From Pestalotiopsis fici W106-1 (Eukaryota > Ascomycota > Sordariomycetes > Amphisphaeriales > Sporocadaceae), in NCBI RefSeq assembly GCF_000516985.1, contig NW_006917093.1, positions 3,100,001-3,164,000 on the forward strand: a stretch of 64,000 bases of DNA, in the 5' to 3' direction. A program made the translations under genes and the position numbers. Positions 35,096 to 46,904 of the stretch are shown here, piece after piece (position 1 is the first letter of the stretch; every line of letters begins with the position of its first letter). The notes under the pieces are model-generated. The model saw only the letters and a program-made list of their open reading frames with translations, had not been told where the DNA came from and searched no databases.

Positions 35096-36830
35096 CTACA
35101 CCACAATCTCGTTGAGTCTCAGCAGAACCGCCTCAATGAAGCGGACGCCAACGAGAATCCCATCCTCGTCGAGCATTTCGGATTCGTCCCCAAATCCATT
35201 ATTCTTTTGATCGAGGCACGTCAAGCAGTTTACCACAATGTCCGTGTATCTATCGCCGACCAAGGTAGGCAACTCTGCATTCGCCAGATCGACCAAATAC
35301 TTTTTGAATGGCTCCCCTGACAGCATAGAGCTCGTCTCTTCACGACCAGCCACAAAATCATCGAGCACGGTTCCTCGGCGGCATCGTTTTTGAAGAGACA
35401 ATCCTGCTCCATCTTGCTGAACATAATGAATGAGTGGATTCCACAGCCCGATTTCCAGGAGACAAACGCCGAGGCTGTATATATCATGCTGCATTTTGTG
35501 CGATTCCAAGAGACGCTCGCCTTGGCGTGTCGGGTGTCTATATATATTAGTCGTCCATTCGGTATCTCCAATGAGGTTCGTGGCGCCGTCGGCAGACCGA
35601 ATATTGTCAAACCCGACCAAAAAGGTCGAGGGGAACTTCGACCCTGTGCCGTCCCAGATGAGAATGGATTCTGGCCGAATATTCTTGTGAACAAAATTGA
35701 GGGCGTGTACGTAGTTGACTGACTGGGCAATCTGCTGAGCAATGCGCACTCGATTGCTGAGTGAGACTTTTGCTGGCTTGGGCAGATCTTCACGCAGGCA
35801 ACGAAATGCCGACGAGCCATCTGGCGAGCGGAAGACCACGTCGAAAGACTGTATCTCTGGCGTCGAAGGAGGACCCAATCGTGACGAGGGCGGCCTTAGG
35901 AGCCGTATCACGCCCTTGCATTGGAGTAGTCCAAAGCGTGATGGGTCTACTTGTGTCAATTTTCGGGCAAGGCCACGTATATCTTTAGTCATGGCAGTGA
36001 TGTTACTCGAAGGCGTGCACTGGATCGAGTTGATAATGAGCCATTTCGTACCGGTGCTCCCTCGGCGTCGAGCGAGCATTGCGTTTGCGTAAGGGATGCT
36101 GACAATGTCGAGATCCTCCTCTGGCAGAAATATCGAAATATAGCGTGGGTTAGGTCTCAATGCATCGCGGACCCCGTCGGCGTTGATTAATGGACTTTGC
36201 CTCGACAGTGACTGTGATGCAACATTCGTGGACCTAATAGAGGTACCAGACACATGAGATTCCATGTCTTCAATCGAAGTCCTTGCCGTAGCCGCAGTCA
36301 TGATTTTTCGAACGTGTTGATTGAGTGCCCTGTCTATCATAGGGTCTGGAATTCGAAGAATAAGATACCACGACGGGTCAAAGCGTCTTTGCCAATCCTC
36401 CATATCCCGAATCACCTCATCGAGTGTCGACTTCATCAAGACATACTTTCCTTTCTTGATTTTCTTGGCTGACTCTAGGAAGCCGTATTTGCCGTCGCTC
36501 TTTGTAACCTGCAGGCTCTCGACTTTTGCAGTGAATAGTGAGAGTTTTGCAGCTAGAATAGCAAGTGTGTCCCCGAGGATGCGACGATGTTCGCCGTCGA
36601 GGAAATGATCGATGCGTTGAACAACGTCCTCATCCAAGCATTTTCAAAAATTGTGATCCGCTCTGCCACTTCTCTCTCGGAACTCTTCCAGGTGTTGAAT
36701 GCTTGTACAAGAAAAGAGCCATATCTTTCAAAATTTGAGTCATTATGCGACAGGATCGTGTCATTGTGTATGATTCAACTCACTTGAAACAAAGGTCTAT
36801 CGATGTGAGCGCAAGTCCAGCCACTTCCAT
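35096..36830 (-). pseudogene. Helical-domain (HeLo-like) plus pseudokinase protein, apparently frameshifted
   Basis: Exon 1 (36830-36784, MEVAGLALTSIDLCF...) splices to 36724, giving an all-helical N-terminus (KYGSFLVQAFNTW...VAERITIFENAWMRT) of the kind found in fungal HeLo/SesA-like domains. The continuation, VQRIDHFLDGEHRRIL... through the kinase-like part to the stop at 35096, lies in a different frame: the two frames overlap at about 36640-36556 and one nucleotide is missing for a continuous protein. The remainder, about 500 residues, has a protein-kinase fold but lost catalysis: the HRD site reads HKN (VHKNIRPESIL) and DFG is replaced by GFD. So the product would be a pseudokinase, cytosolic or membrane-targeting through the helical domain. 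A sequence error rather than a true lesion remains possible. The gene is divergent from the kinase at 37223. Confidence 0.62.
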
Positions 36831-37222
36831 GATGTTTGTTGTTGGATTGAAGTTGTAGTTCTTGAGTATTCCTGTCTGGGGAGGTCTAGATCACGGGCAG
36901 GAAATAGTGGCAGTGGCAGTGCCGCCGTGGGGGCCAAATAAATGCCTTGGATCCCCCCAATTTCAGCTGAGCCTGACCATGGCTCTTTTTCTTTTCTTAC
37001 CGAGCATTCTTCAGCGCTGTGCATTTATCGTTCGTTTCTTTGCTGGACCGTACTGAAGTGGCCTGTATCCGAGTTAAATCGATATCCATGCTCTGTTCTG
37101 GTATTGAGACATGTCTATGGTGCTAGGAAGTCTGTCCTACGGTTGCGCCATCACCATTGATGGGTACTCCCAAAATCGCTTGAATTGAGACCTCCGGGCG
37201 CAACTCCCCCGCTTCTGTCAAT
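36831..37222. promoter_or_regulatory. Shared divergent promoter of pseudokinase and kinase genes
   Basis: Only 392 nt separate the two start codons, so both genes probably use the same upstream region. No clear TATA box or known site was identified. Confidence 0.45.
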
Positions 37223-39422
37223 ATGCCACGGGCGCCCGACCTCGTTCATGATTCAAAGCTCGAGACGACATTCATCGCTCACGATACCCATCATGTATCG
37301 TACAAGTCAATAACAAGTAAGCGACAGCGGAAGGTCAGGGTGGACGAGGTATGGTGTCGGAAAAGAAGAATTGGTGACGGTACCTACGGTCGCGTATGGC
37401 TTGAATCATGTACCGAGGGGCCCCAAGCAGGAGAATTGCGGGCAGTGAAGGAGATATCAAAGATACAGGCAAACAACGCCGAGACTGACTATACGAGAGA
37501 GTTGGAGGCCATCATGAAATTCTCCCAGACCAAGGCAAGTCTTCGCCCAGCAAGGCATCTGCACTTCGTGCTTTTTCACGTGCTAAACTCCAGATAGTAT
37601 GTGCATTGCTTCGTGCAGTCTTTCGGATGGTATGAGAGTGAATCTTCAGTCTATATTGCCATGGAATACGTGGAGCACGGCGATCTTCAAAAACGACTCA
37701 CTCAGCCTTATGCGGAAATCGAGGTACAATCCATCGCTTCGCAACTACTAGAAGGACTTCAATTCATGCATGAAAACGGGTTCACGCATCGCGATTTAAA
37801 GCCCAGCGTAAGTAGCATAATGATACCCCAATGTTGGCACATCCTGAGATAGCCAGAATAGAACATCCTGGTGTTGCATCCATCTCCAGATTGGTGGGTG
37901 AAGATTGGAGATTTTGGAATCAGTAAAAGTGAGCCCGCTATCCCAAGACTGTTACATCAAGTGGCTGATCTAACAACAATCGTATAGGAGTCGAGGAGGA
38001 CTCAACGTATATGCGGACAATGATTGGAACTATAGGTTATCTAGCCCCGGAAATCATTGGCCTCTTTCCAATCACGGATGATCCTGCAGACCAAGATGAA
38101 AAGAAATCATATACATCCGCTGTTGATATATGGGCTCTTGGGGAGATATGTTTCAAGTTGATTACAAATCGACCTGCGTTCTCGGCGCCGAGAGAGCTAT
38201 TTAACTATGTGACGCGAGGTTACGACTTTCCGCAAGCTCTGCTTCACGAGGCAAATGTGAGCAAGAATTGCGTCAGATTCATCAAAATGGCAATGTCACC
38301 ATCCGCAGCCAATAGACTCTCGGCAAATGACGGCTTGAGGTGTGCTTGGATGAGTGCTGAAGGGAGGGAGGAAGCGATTGGCCAAACTCGGTTGAAAGAA
38401 CAGTGCGTATCTTGGGAGAAGCATCGAGTTTCAAAACTAACATGCCGATCATTCATTCTAGGCACGAAGGTGCATCAAGCCTTGCATATTTGCCAACTTT
38501 TGAAGCCACGGCCCAATGGAGCACTCTCTCCGCTGTTACGCCGTTGTCACCAATGTATGGGGCTCCAATAGCAGACCGAAAAGGGGGATCTAGAGCAGCC
38601 TCTCCGTCCAGAATGGGGGTCGACTTAAAGAAGGCCCCTCCTCTACCTTCGCCGACCGAGCTTATGACGAATATCTCCAACGTGCACGAGAAGAAGGACA
38701 AGCCACACATCTCAATCCCAGACGACGGAACTCCAGTTACCGTCCGCACCCGCGGCCACAGGGAAAACCGCTCGCAAACATCGCTTTTGATTGAGTATTT
38801 TGAAGGCGGCAAGAGCTCCGTCCGCCCCGAGGGCGTAACAACTACCGGGCACAAGCCTAGTGTAAGAGTGCGCTCAACGCCTTCCAAGGGCGGACGTGAC
38901 AAAAACGACCACATCCAGACAACCCAAATGTCGAGGTCGGCTCGAAGGTCTTCGAGGTCGAAGCGAGCGCACCAAGACCCGTTAGTGCCCAGTCGCAGCG
39001 AGCTGGATATCATCGATTCCAAGGATACCGAAAGGTCGCACTTATACGCTGCAGCAACGGAAAAGAATAGTATTTCACACCATTCTGAAAACGACCATTA
39101 TCAGATATTCGAAACGTCGAGGCCGGCTCGAAAGTCTTCGGGGTCGAAGCGGGCGCACCAAGACCCGTTAGTGCCCAGTCGCAGCGAGCTGGATATCATC
39201 GATTCCAAGGATACCAAAAGTTTGCACTTATACGCTGCAGCAAGAGAACCCATAGCTCCAGACCCCAAGTTGGACGACCCGATCTCACCATCAGGAGACA
39301 TCTTCAAGAACCCTAAATTGCTTGAGTCAGTCGAGGATGCCATCCGGAGACTTATTCTCCCCGAACTAGAAAGCTTGAAAAGGGAACAGCGCCAGCGAAA
39401 AATGAAAAAGCTCAAGGAGTAG
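37223..39422 (+). CDS. Serine/threonine protein kinase with repetitive C-terminal tail
   Basis: An active-looking kinase. Exons 37223-37534, 37598-37807, 37862-37928, 37988-38402 and 38462-39422 give 654 residues. The glycine loop is IGDGTYGRVW, the ATP-anchoring Lys76 is in RAVKEI, the catalytic loop is HRDLKPSN (Asp170), the metal-binding motif is DFG (Asp191-Gly193), and APEI follows. Intron 1 uses a GC donor (AAG|GCAAGT) with acceptor at 37597, required to restore the frame KYVHCFVQSFGWY. The tail from about residue 345 is disordered, basic and serine-rich and holds two 62-residue tandem units. It ends in a charged coiled coil (LKREQRQRKMKKLKE). A further exon at 39484-39637 in a shifted frame, reached by a 65-nt intron (39419-39483), may replace the last codons. 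It is divergent from the pseudokinase gene; substrates are unknown. Confidence 0.87.
38905..39276 (+). repeat. 186-bp tandem duplication inside the kinase gene
   Basis: Two units, 38905-39090 and 39091-39276, lie head to tail with a period of exactly 186 bp (62 codons). The core 38931-39057 and 39117-39243 (127 bp each) differ at only about ten positions; the rest is more diverged. Both units code the tract RAHQDPLVPSRSELDIIDSK. Confidence 0.88.
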
Positions 39423-40035
39423 GTAGAAAGCCTCTTTCCAATCTTGGATCTGAGCCTCAAGAGAAACCTTTAGTTTCAACTAGGAGAAATTCCGGTATTG
39501 CTAAGGAAACGCCTCTACCAGCCGCAACGAACTCGACCGTCGTAGCTTGCAGCTCTTCAAGTGCGGATCAATCAAGAATGCTGCTATACTTGGCGCAGCA
39601 TCCCAAACTGGCCTTGTTGGCCCTTCAACTTCAAATGTAGTATTGTCAAGCCCACGGAACAGCCGAGAGCAGAACCGGCAGATAGTGAAGGGCTGACGTG
39701 TGAAGGACCAACATCGAAGACTGCAAGAGAGACTATGGGCCTTGGTCAATCATTATTGTTCATCGTATGCGTGAGTCCAAGAGAGCCGGAGGTCTTCATT
39801 GCTTTTAACCAGAGATGTTCACGGAATACCCAACCAACAAAGACTGTCAAGGATCACCCAGTTCGAGATTCTGAAGGCTTCCAGTATTACAGCCGCGATC
39901 GATCAGATTGTGGCGTTCGGGATAACATTGCGAATGTGTTTATGAGAATATACTTGGTTAGGATTCATGCTCTTTTCATTTGCCTTGGTGACCCTTCTCC
40001 ATTTTTACTTTCCCATTGACCCAGCGCGGGATATC
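39423..40035. other. Convergent intergenic region, possible extra kinase exon
   Basis: An open frame at 39484-39637 (RNSGIAKETPLPAATNS...LALLALQLQM) could be a last exon of the kinase gene. Longer open frames here (to 40019) have no recognisable features. Confidence 0.4.
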
Positions 40036-42292
40036 TTATTCAACGGCCCAACCCCAGGCTTTCTTCAAATGGTCCTGCGCGCCGCCCGTCGGCCAAAAGT
40101 GCTGGATTTCTGTTTTGATAAGAAGGTCCAGCAGCCCTCCTCGCTCGCGATCATCAGTAAACCGATCGCCGCACATGGTTACCCCCATGCTTGCCGTGAA
40201 CATGGCTGGCACTGTAGCACGATTCGACAGCGCTGTCGCGCATAGCTCGCGGATCTGGGTGCGTATTTCGGTCTTTTTCACGAGTGTGAAGAGTTAGCCC
40301 AGCTTGACGAAGTCGGGAGGAATGTCTGGCTGGTTTCGAAGGGTCCCAGCACTTACATCCAGTTTCTGTTGCGCCAACTTTTGTCCTGGTCCTATTTTGG
40401 GAATGGTTGGGTCATAGCACTTTAGCAGCGCCCTGGCAAAGGTGGCGTGTGCATTTCCAATGACTGTTCCAGGTATGTCAGCTTTTGACTTTTCACCGGC
40501 CATCCTCTTTGCATGGGTGATGCACATTTCGCCCTTGCTACAAGACTCACCGATTGGACCACTTAGGTATAGAATGGTAGGGAACACTTCGCCCTTTTCC
40601 CGCTCTGGTTCCGAGTATGCCACAGGCAGCCAGCTGGACGGCCGCGCGCGGAGCCACGCATCATCGTGGGCCTTGAGGCGAAGCCACTCGTCGGCGGCAT
40701 TAGTACCCGTCGCGCTGCCCCCGAAGCAGTAGCGCAGTACGTCGGCGCAGTGGAGGATGATCCGGTTAGCCCAGACGTCGTCGGCGGCCGGCGCGGCAAG
40801 GGACCGGTCAATGAAGGGGTGGTCGAGCCGCACCTTGACCGGCCGCTGGTTGACAAAGGCCATGACGATTTCCTGGCGCAGTCCGGTCCAGAAACAGGCT
40901 TGCCGCAGGCTGGAGGTTTCGGCTGGCGGTTGGGCTGGGGAGCCGACGGCTTGTGGCGATTCAGAGGGCATGAAGCTCATGAAGAGCTGGATGCCGTGAA
41001 GGTGTAATTCGTGGTCTGCGCCAATGAGTGGAACTATACGGGAGGCCTTTGTTAGTTACAGCCAACAGTGACTATCGGTACTTGAACCTACCATCCATCT
41101 CTTCCAGCGTCCTTAGCAGAATAGTTGCAGCAAGCAAGTCATCATTAGACAAGGTGGAAGAGTCCAATATTATCGCTGAAAGTTGGTTGAGACATTCCTG
41201 TTGGTACCGATCGGCAGCGTATGGGTCGAAACGCTCGCCCATGCTCAGGTGTCGGGAAGACAAGGCGAAAATGGCGTTGAGCAGTGTTGGGCACGCAATC
41301 GCACGCCGCGGAACCTCGACGGCAAAGTGTCTTTGATTGTCGCAAAGGTCGAACTACAGAAGACGAGAATGTTTAGCTACTAAATGTAAAGCCCATGTCT
41401 TTACTGGAGTCAATTCTAATGACCTACCCAGTGACACATGTGCTCCAAGTAATACTTCATGAGCCGCACCTCCGTCGCATTACGGAATGGGAGGATAGCA
41501 TGATTAAGGTCGTCATGGCTTGATAAGCCAAGTGCAGAGCCCGGCGGGAGGGTAGAGTAAACGCGGCTCCCAGTAGCGGATTGTGCTGGGCTTAAAGTCG
41601 TCGTCTCAGGCGGCGAGATCACGTCAAGTAGGTAAGGGGCAACTGGTACTGCTTGTTGAAGATTTTGGGGTGAAGAAGCAGCCACTTCTGGCCGTTCTTC
41701 TACATTTTGGGCAGCCGTGAAAGGGTAATGAGTCTCGCCATTTTGTAGAGTGTAGAAGGCCCTGACCTCTTGAGTCTCATCCACAAAGAATACTAATGTT
41801 AATGATGAGCATTGGGCATGTATGTGCGTGACGATGATCCTAGAGCAGACTCACACCTGGTTGGAATCTGTGTCCACTTTTGCTCAACTTCCGGATAACT
41901 AGTGACATGACGTTTTGTATCAGTGGCAAGGTTCATTTATTTTTCTCAATCCATCAGTGAGGTCCATGCTTGTCACTCAACCTACGAGTGAAATTTGAAG
42001 CGTAGCTCCTTGAGTCGGACGCAATTCTTGCCCAATGATGCACATCGGGTGCAAGGAGGCTCCGGTTCTTGACCTGAAACGTGACCCTCTAGCTGCTCAC
42101 AACGCAGGTGCTTTTCGCGGCATAGCTGGGCAAAGATATTGGTCAGTATCAGCTATCTATCGAAAAGCAAATGCGTATGTAGGGAACCGCCATGTTGTGT
42201 TGAAACATGGGGCAATGTGAATGTGTAGACTAAAATGACAAGTTGATTACCTGGCATGGCAATATCTGATCCACCCCAGTCCCCATCGTCAT
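40036..42292 (-). CDS. Zn2Cys6 transcription factor with Fungal_trans_2-type domain
   Basis: A fungal nuclear regulator of 588 residues assembled from seven exons: 42292-42251, 42125-41986, 41898-41855, 41792-41428, 41353-41092, 41033-40357 and 40272-40036. The zinc cluster is split by intron 1: PCQ|LCREKHLRC...PCTRCASLGKNC (C13, C16, C23, C39, C42, C49). The loop between Cys23 and Cys39 is 15 residues, longer than usual. The following block SYPEVEQKWTQIPTRLFFVDE is typical of the family. The middle domain (NAIFALSSRHLSM...YQQECLNQL) and the C-terminal end (IRELCATALSNR...GDRFTDDRER...EIQHFWPTGG) match the PF11951-type region. The last exon is needed because the frame of exon 6 otherwise stops early; the donor at 40357 is a perfect GTAAGT. 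Targets are unknown. Confidence 0.88.
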
Positions 42293-45046
42293 ATGAATGA
42301 GCGAGGGGAGGTAGGGCCGAACCTTCTGGTGAAGCGCCGCCAGGCCGAGCCTCGCCTGGCCAGAAATAATTCTGTGCCTTGGAGCTGTGAACGAGACATG
42401 CGTCGTCTTGGATGAACCAATTCGAAAGCGCCGGCTTCAAAGTCGCGGGTGATAGGAAAGACTCGGGATTTCTCGCGTGTAGGCTTGGCCGGTATCAAGG
42501 CATGTCGTCGTCGGCAAGACTGGAGATGGGCACGTTGTAGGTGAAGTCAAAATCCCCAAGAGGCGGATCGGGGATAAAGACCTGTTTTACGGAATTGGAG
42601 AAATACGCCGATTCAGGCCTACACGGCTGCCCGGCAGGGGGTTCCATTATAGTGTACCTGGCTAACCTAGAACGTAGGGCCAGTATATCTCTGGGCTCCA
42701 CGGCACCTTTTCTTGTTTTGGACACCTCAGCTCTGGTACCGTTTGCCGCTTTACTGAGCTGCACCATTATTATTATAATTCATGAACTTTTATGTAATGA
42801 GGCGGCTCTTCTCGATCCAGAGTTGTATAGTCGTATAGTATTCGCGAGTTTTAGCTTTCTAGGCCTAACTGAGAGATTACTAACGTAGGTCAGCAGTTGA
42901 CAGAATGACGCACTAAATGCCTGAGGACTATTCAGAACAGGCCAATATCAGCGGACAAACGATGCTGTGCACAATTTGGCGACATGCCCTGGTTGACCCA
43001 ATTCTTCAAAATCAATAAAGGGCTGTATTCAATCTACAGACTCACCGCCGAGCAGCACCACGGATCGCTTAAAATTATCAGATGGCCCTGCAGATGCAGA
43101 TGCATGCAAGAAAACAAAACAGCTTAGCGTTAGGGGGAAGACGGCCAGTGAGTTGCCCAACCAATGTGCATCGGCTTTCTGGAAATCCCATGGCTCCTCG
43201 GGGCATAGTCATTTGACGCAAGGTTTGAGAAATTATAGCGAGGATACGCTTGAATCTTTGTCATATTCTCAACTGGTCTCAGTCAGTCCCTAGACAGACT
43301 TTGGACTTGTATATTCCTACAGTCTTACGTAATGACAGGGACTATGGTGCAATGATGCTACCTTTGGACTAAAATTGCGTTGCAGTTTCACTTAGTTCCA
43401 GTTTATGGAGGAGTTTTTGATTACTTTTCCTGAGCAGATGGTTGTCTCGGAACATCAGGCAAGACAAGGAGAAATAAAAGAAAATGCAGAGCAAGAACTT
43501 GAACGAGCAACCGCAAAATTGAGACAAATTTATCCTTATACTCTCCAAATAAATGATGCCGCCCGTGGCTGGTGAACCTTGGTGGAAGCATTCCAAGACG
43601 TCAAAGAAGATATTTGTGAAGGTATGGTGTCAAGTTTCTGATAGTGGCTCTCAAGAAGCCTGATATAGAGTCTCTACAAAGGAAACGCATGAAAGCTGCT
43701 AAGATGCATTGAGAGCTAAAGTCGAGGGCGGAAGAAGAGTCGGGGGCTTGTGAAGGAACACTTCCCAAGTCAAGTTTGGCGCTTTGGCTGTTTGATGGTG
43801 ATGATGGCGAGTCAGTGTTGGTCTCGGCTTCAATTGGCTTCTTCTGATCTATCCAGGAAGGGCTTGCTGCCTCTGTTTACTTAGGTCAATTCCTATTTGC
43901 CATGTAAATACACGGAATAAGACACACACGATTGCTGAGTTATCGTATATTCATGATCAATCGCTGGATTATGCTTAAAATCTCATTTCAGCATAAACCT
44001 CCAGCTTAAAGCGGCATTGCCTGTTCTTCCCCAAAAAGTGGTTGATATTCCTAGACTTCCTAAAGCATTTTACGTCAGCCAATCAAGGCAGAGATAATAG
44101 CTCACTGTCAGTCCCTAATCGAGACAAAATCAACGGACCCTAAATGGCTTCTCCGCACGCCAGAGAGCCCCCCAACTTTTGACCCCCATTTCCCCATACT
44201 ATTCCATGGTGTGTGTCCTGGATGGCTCTGGGGTAAATGATTGCATTTTTATATTTCGGAGAAGGTATTCATGAAATAAACATCAATGTATCCAGTGAAA
44301 CAGTAACAAGAATAAGCAATTGCAGACGGACAAGCCTCGGAGCCAACCGGGTAGCCAGACGATAATAACACGGCCCATGTTACCTTGCTTCTTGTTGCAT
44401 AGAAGTCCCTGGAAGAAACACCAAAAAATGGCTCTCGTGACCTGACTGAGCCGCGACTCGACACCTCTGTGCTTTTTCTCCACTGGGCCCAAATGCCGGC
44501 GCAAGACTCGCATACAGCCCTGGGCCAAGACACACGTTATCAGCTACGGACGCGCTACGAAACGATGCTAACCAGCAACATGACGTCGCGAAACGCCGAA
44601 AGAAGAGGCGGCATCGACGATTTTGCCCTGTTTTCTCCCTATTGTGGGGAAGCTTCCCCAGGGCGCCCAGGATTCTCCGCAGTCCATTCTCGACACTTCG
44701 CTCCCCCACCATGGGGTCGTCTCACGACACTATGTCTCTAATGGGATTGGCCAGGTTCAATTGTGCGTGCGTGCTCTAAACGGATCCCAATGCTCTGGTT
44801 TTCTGCTGCATCTAGCTGGGCTTGGGCCATTGGACTAGGATAACTAAGAAAAGAAGGTATATATAGCATAATGTAGTCCGGATAAGTATATAAGAGCGCG
44901 TTGATCCGCCCAGTGCTTTCACTTTACTCTTCAGCCCAGCTTCACCCCTCAACCAATCTCGAAAGCCCTTCCATCGGCCGAACAAGGGTTACCGTCTACT
45001 ACCTCGATAAAGAGTATACCACACTCTGGGTGTTCTTTCATTCATC
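42293..45046. other. Intergenic region of 2.75 kb
   Basis: No supported gene. Open frames near 42300-42770 on the minus strand have no family match that I recognise and are not needed for the regulator. The last 200 nt form the sugar-porter promoter. CreA-like SYGGRG sequences occur near 44227 and 44644, but such short sites are frequent by chance. Confidence 0.45.
44858..44894 (+). promoter_or_regulatory. Two TATA-like boxes of the sugar porter gene
   Basis: TATATATA at 44858-44865 and TATATAAG at 44887-44894 lie about 180 and 155 nt before the ATG at 45047. The second is the stronger TATA consensus. The spacing fits a leader of about 120 nt. Confidence 0.5.
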
Positions 45047-46904
45047 ATGTCAAAGGAAGATAGCCTCGCCAAGGATGGCTTCAATGCCAGCTCTGCGGAG
45101 CATGAGGAAGGCAACTTCACCTTGAATTTGGACGAGTTGTCCTATGGTCCACCCGGTATTCGTGGCGTCTTTGCATCTTCCTATGTTGCCATGTGCGCAG
45201 CCTTTGCTACCATTGGAGGTCTTTTGTTTGGATATGAGTAAGTTGATGACAGCAAAGTGTACCAATACGACAGCGGTAACTGACACATCTGTACAGTCAG
45301 GGTGTGATATCAGTCACCTTGGTCATGGACCACTTCCTCGAGCGATTCCCCGAAGTTAGCGACACGGCTCCAGGCTCTGGATTCTACAAGGGCCTCATGA
45401 CCGCCATGATTACACTAGGTGCTTTCTTGGGTGCCATTAACCAGTGCTGGGCTGCCGATGCCTTTTCCCGAAAGTACTGCATCATGATTGCCGTGGCCAT
45501 CTTCATTGTCGGCTCGGCTTTGCAAGTGGGCGCTGTATCCTACGCCATGCTTGTCGTTGCGCGTCTTATTGGTGGTATTGGAATCGGAATGTTTGTATCC
45601 CCTTGATTGCTGAAGTTTGGAAAGAAACACGTTGCTGATTCTCTTCCAGGTTGAGTGGTGTCGTCCCCTTGTACATTGGCGAGATTGCCGCGCCACAAAT
45701 TCGTGGTACTCTTCTGGTTTTCGAGCAAATCTCCATCGTGACGGGTGTAGTTGTCGCCTTCTGGATCACCTACGGCACCAAGGAGATCAGTGGTAACTGG
45801 TCCTGGCAACTGCCTTTTCTCCTCCAGATCGTGCCCGCCCTCTTCCTTGGCATTGGTGCCACCCTGCTGCCCTTCTCGCCGCGTTGGCTGGCAACCAAAG
45901 GCCGCGAAGAGGAGGCACTCGTCAACCTCGCCAAGCTTCGACAGTTGCCCACGACCGACAACCGCGTGCGACAGGAGTGGATGGAGGTTATCGCCGAATC
46001 CAAGTTCCAGCAGAAGGTGCTCGAAGAGAGACACCCCCAGCTTGTGAGCAGCACCTCATTTGGCGACAAGATGAAGCTCGAAATGGTTACCTGGACGGAC
46101 TGCTTCAAGTCTGGTTGCTGGAAGCGAACTCAAGTCGGAGCCGGATTGATGTGAGTATTTTCTCGTTCCTTTCCTCTAGAATCTCGCACAATGAAACAAG
46201 AAGCTAACATGTCTCGTTCTTCAAGGTTCTTCCAGCAGTTTGTCGGTATCAATGCCTTGATTTACTACTCGCCAACGCTTTTTGCCACAATGGGTCTCGA
46301 CTACGATATGCAGCTCATCATGTCGGGAGTCTTGAACATGGTCCAGCTTGTTGGTTGCATCAGCAGTTTGTGGACGCTCGATACCTACGGTCGCCGAAGG
46401 CTCCTGTTCGTCGGCAGCATCGTCATGACGCTTTCTCACGCCATCATTGCCATCCTGGTCGGCAAGTTCTCCTACGACTGGCCCGGCCATTCTGCCGAAG
46501 GCTGGACCAGTGTGGCCTTCCTCATGGTCTTCATGCTAGGATACGGTTGTACCTGGGGTCCGGTACCCTGGGCTATGCCTGCCGAGATCTTCCCATCGTC
46601 GCTTCGTGCCAAGGGAGTCTCCATCAGCAGTGGCTCCAACTGGCTGAACAACTTCATCATTGGTCTCATCACGCCTCCTCTGGTCCAAAACACTGGCTTC
46701 GGCGCTTATGTATTCTTTGCTGTTTTTAGCCTGTTGTCACTCGTGTGGGCATACTTCTGTGTTCCGGAAACGGCACACAAGAAGTTGGAGCAGATGGACG
46801 AAGTCTTCAACGACCGAGGTGGTGCTGCTGATGTTGAGAAGAAGAACCAGATTCTTTCCGATGTTATTCGGGAAAAGTCCAGCGGCATCCAGGTGGACGC
46901 TTGA
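45047..46904 (+). CDS. MFS sugar porter (hexose/monosaccharide transporter)
   Basis: A proton-coupled sugar transporter of the plasma membrane with 12 helices. Exons 45047-45237, 45297-45590, 45650-46150 and 46226-46904 give 554 residues. The first helix ends in GGLLFGYDQGVIS, with the Asp codon rebuilt by splicing. The family motif PLYIGEIAAPQIRG is present, TM7 carries QQFVGINALIYYSP, the loop 8-9 motif is GRRRLLF, and the C-terminal signature is PETAHKKLEQMDEVF. The second intron uses the donor GTTTGT after GGA AT, the only choice that restores GIGIGMLSGVVPLY. The closest functional class is the fungal monosaccharide transporters; glucose, xylose and others cannot be separated from sequence alone. 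Confidence 0.93.

Noticed and set aside
39561..40019. Plus-strand open frame of 152 codons after the kinase gene
   Set aside because: No features; the shorter shifted frame at 39484-39637 is a better candidate for a kinase exon.
42495..42767. Minus-strand open frame of 90 codons upstream of the zinc-cluster regulator
   Set aside because: No family recognised and its frame does not lead into the zinc cluster; it could be part of an unknown gene but is not supportable.
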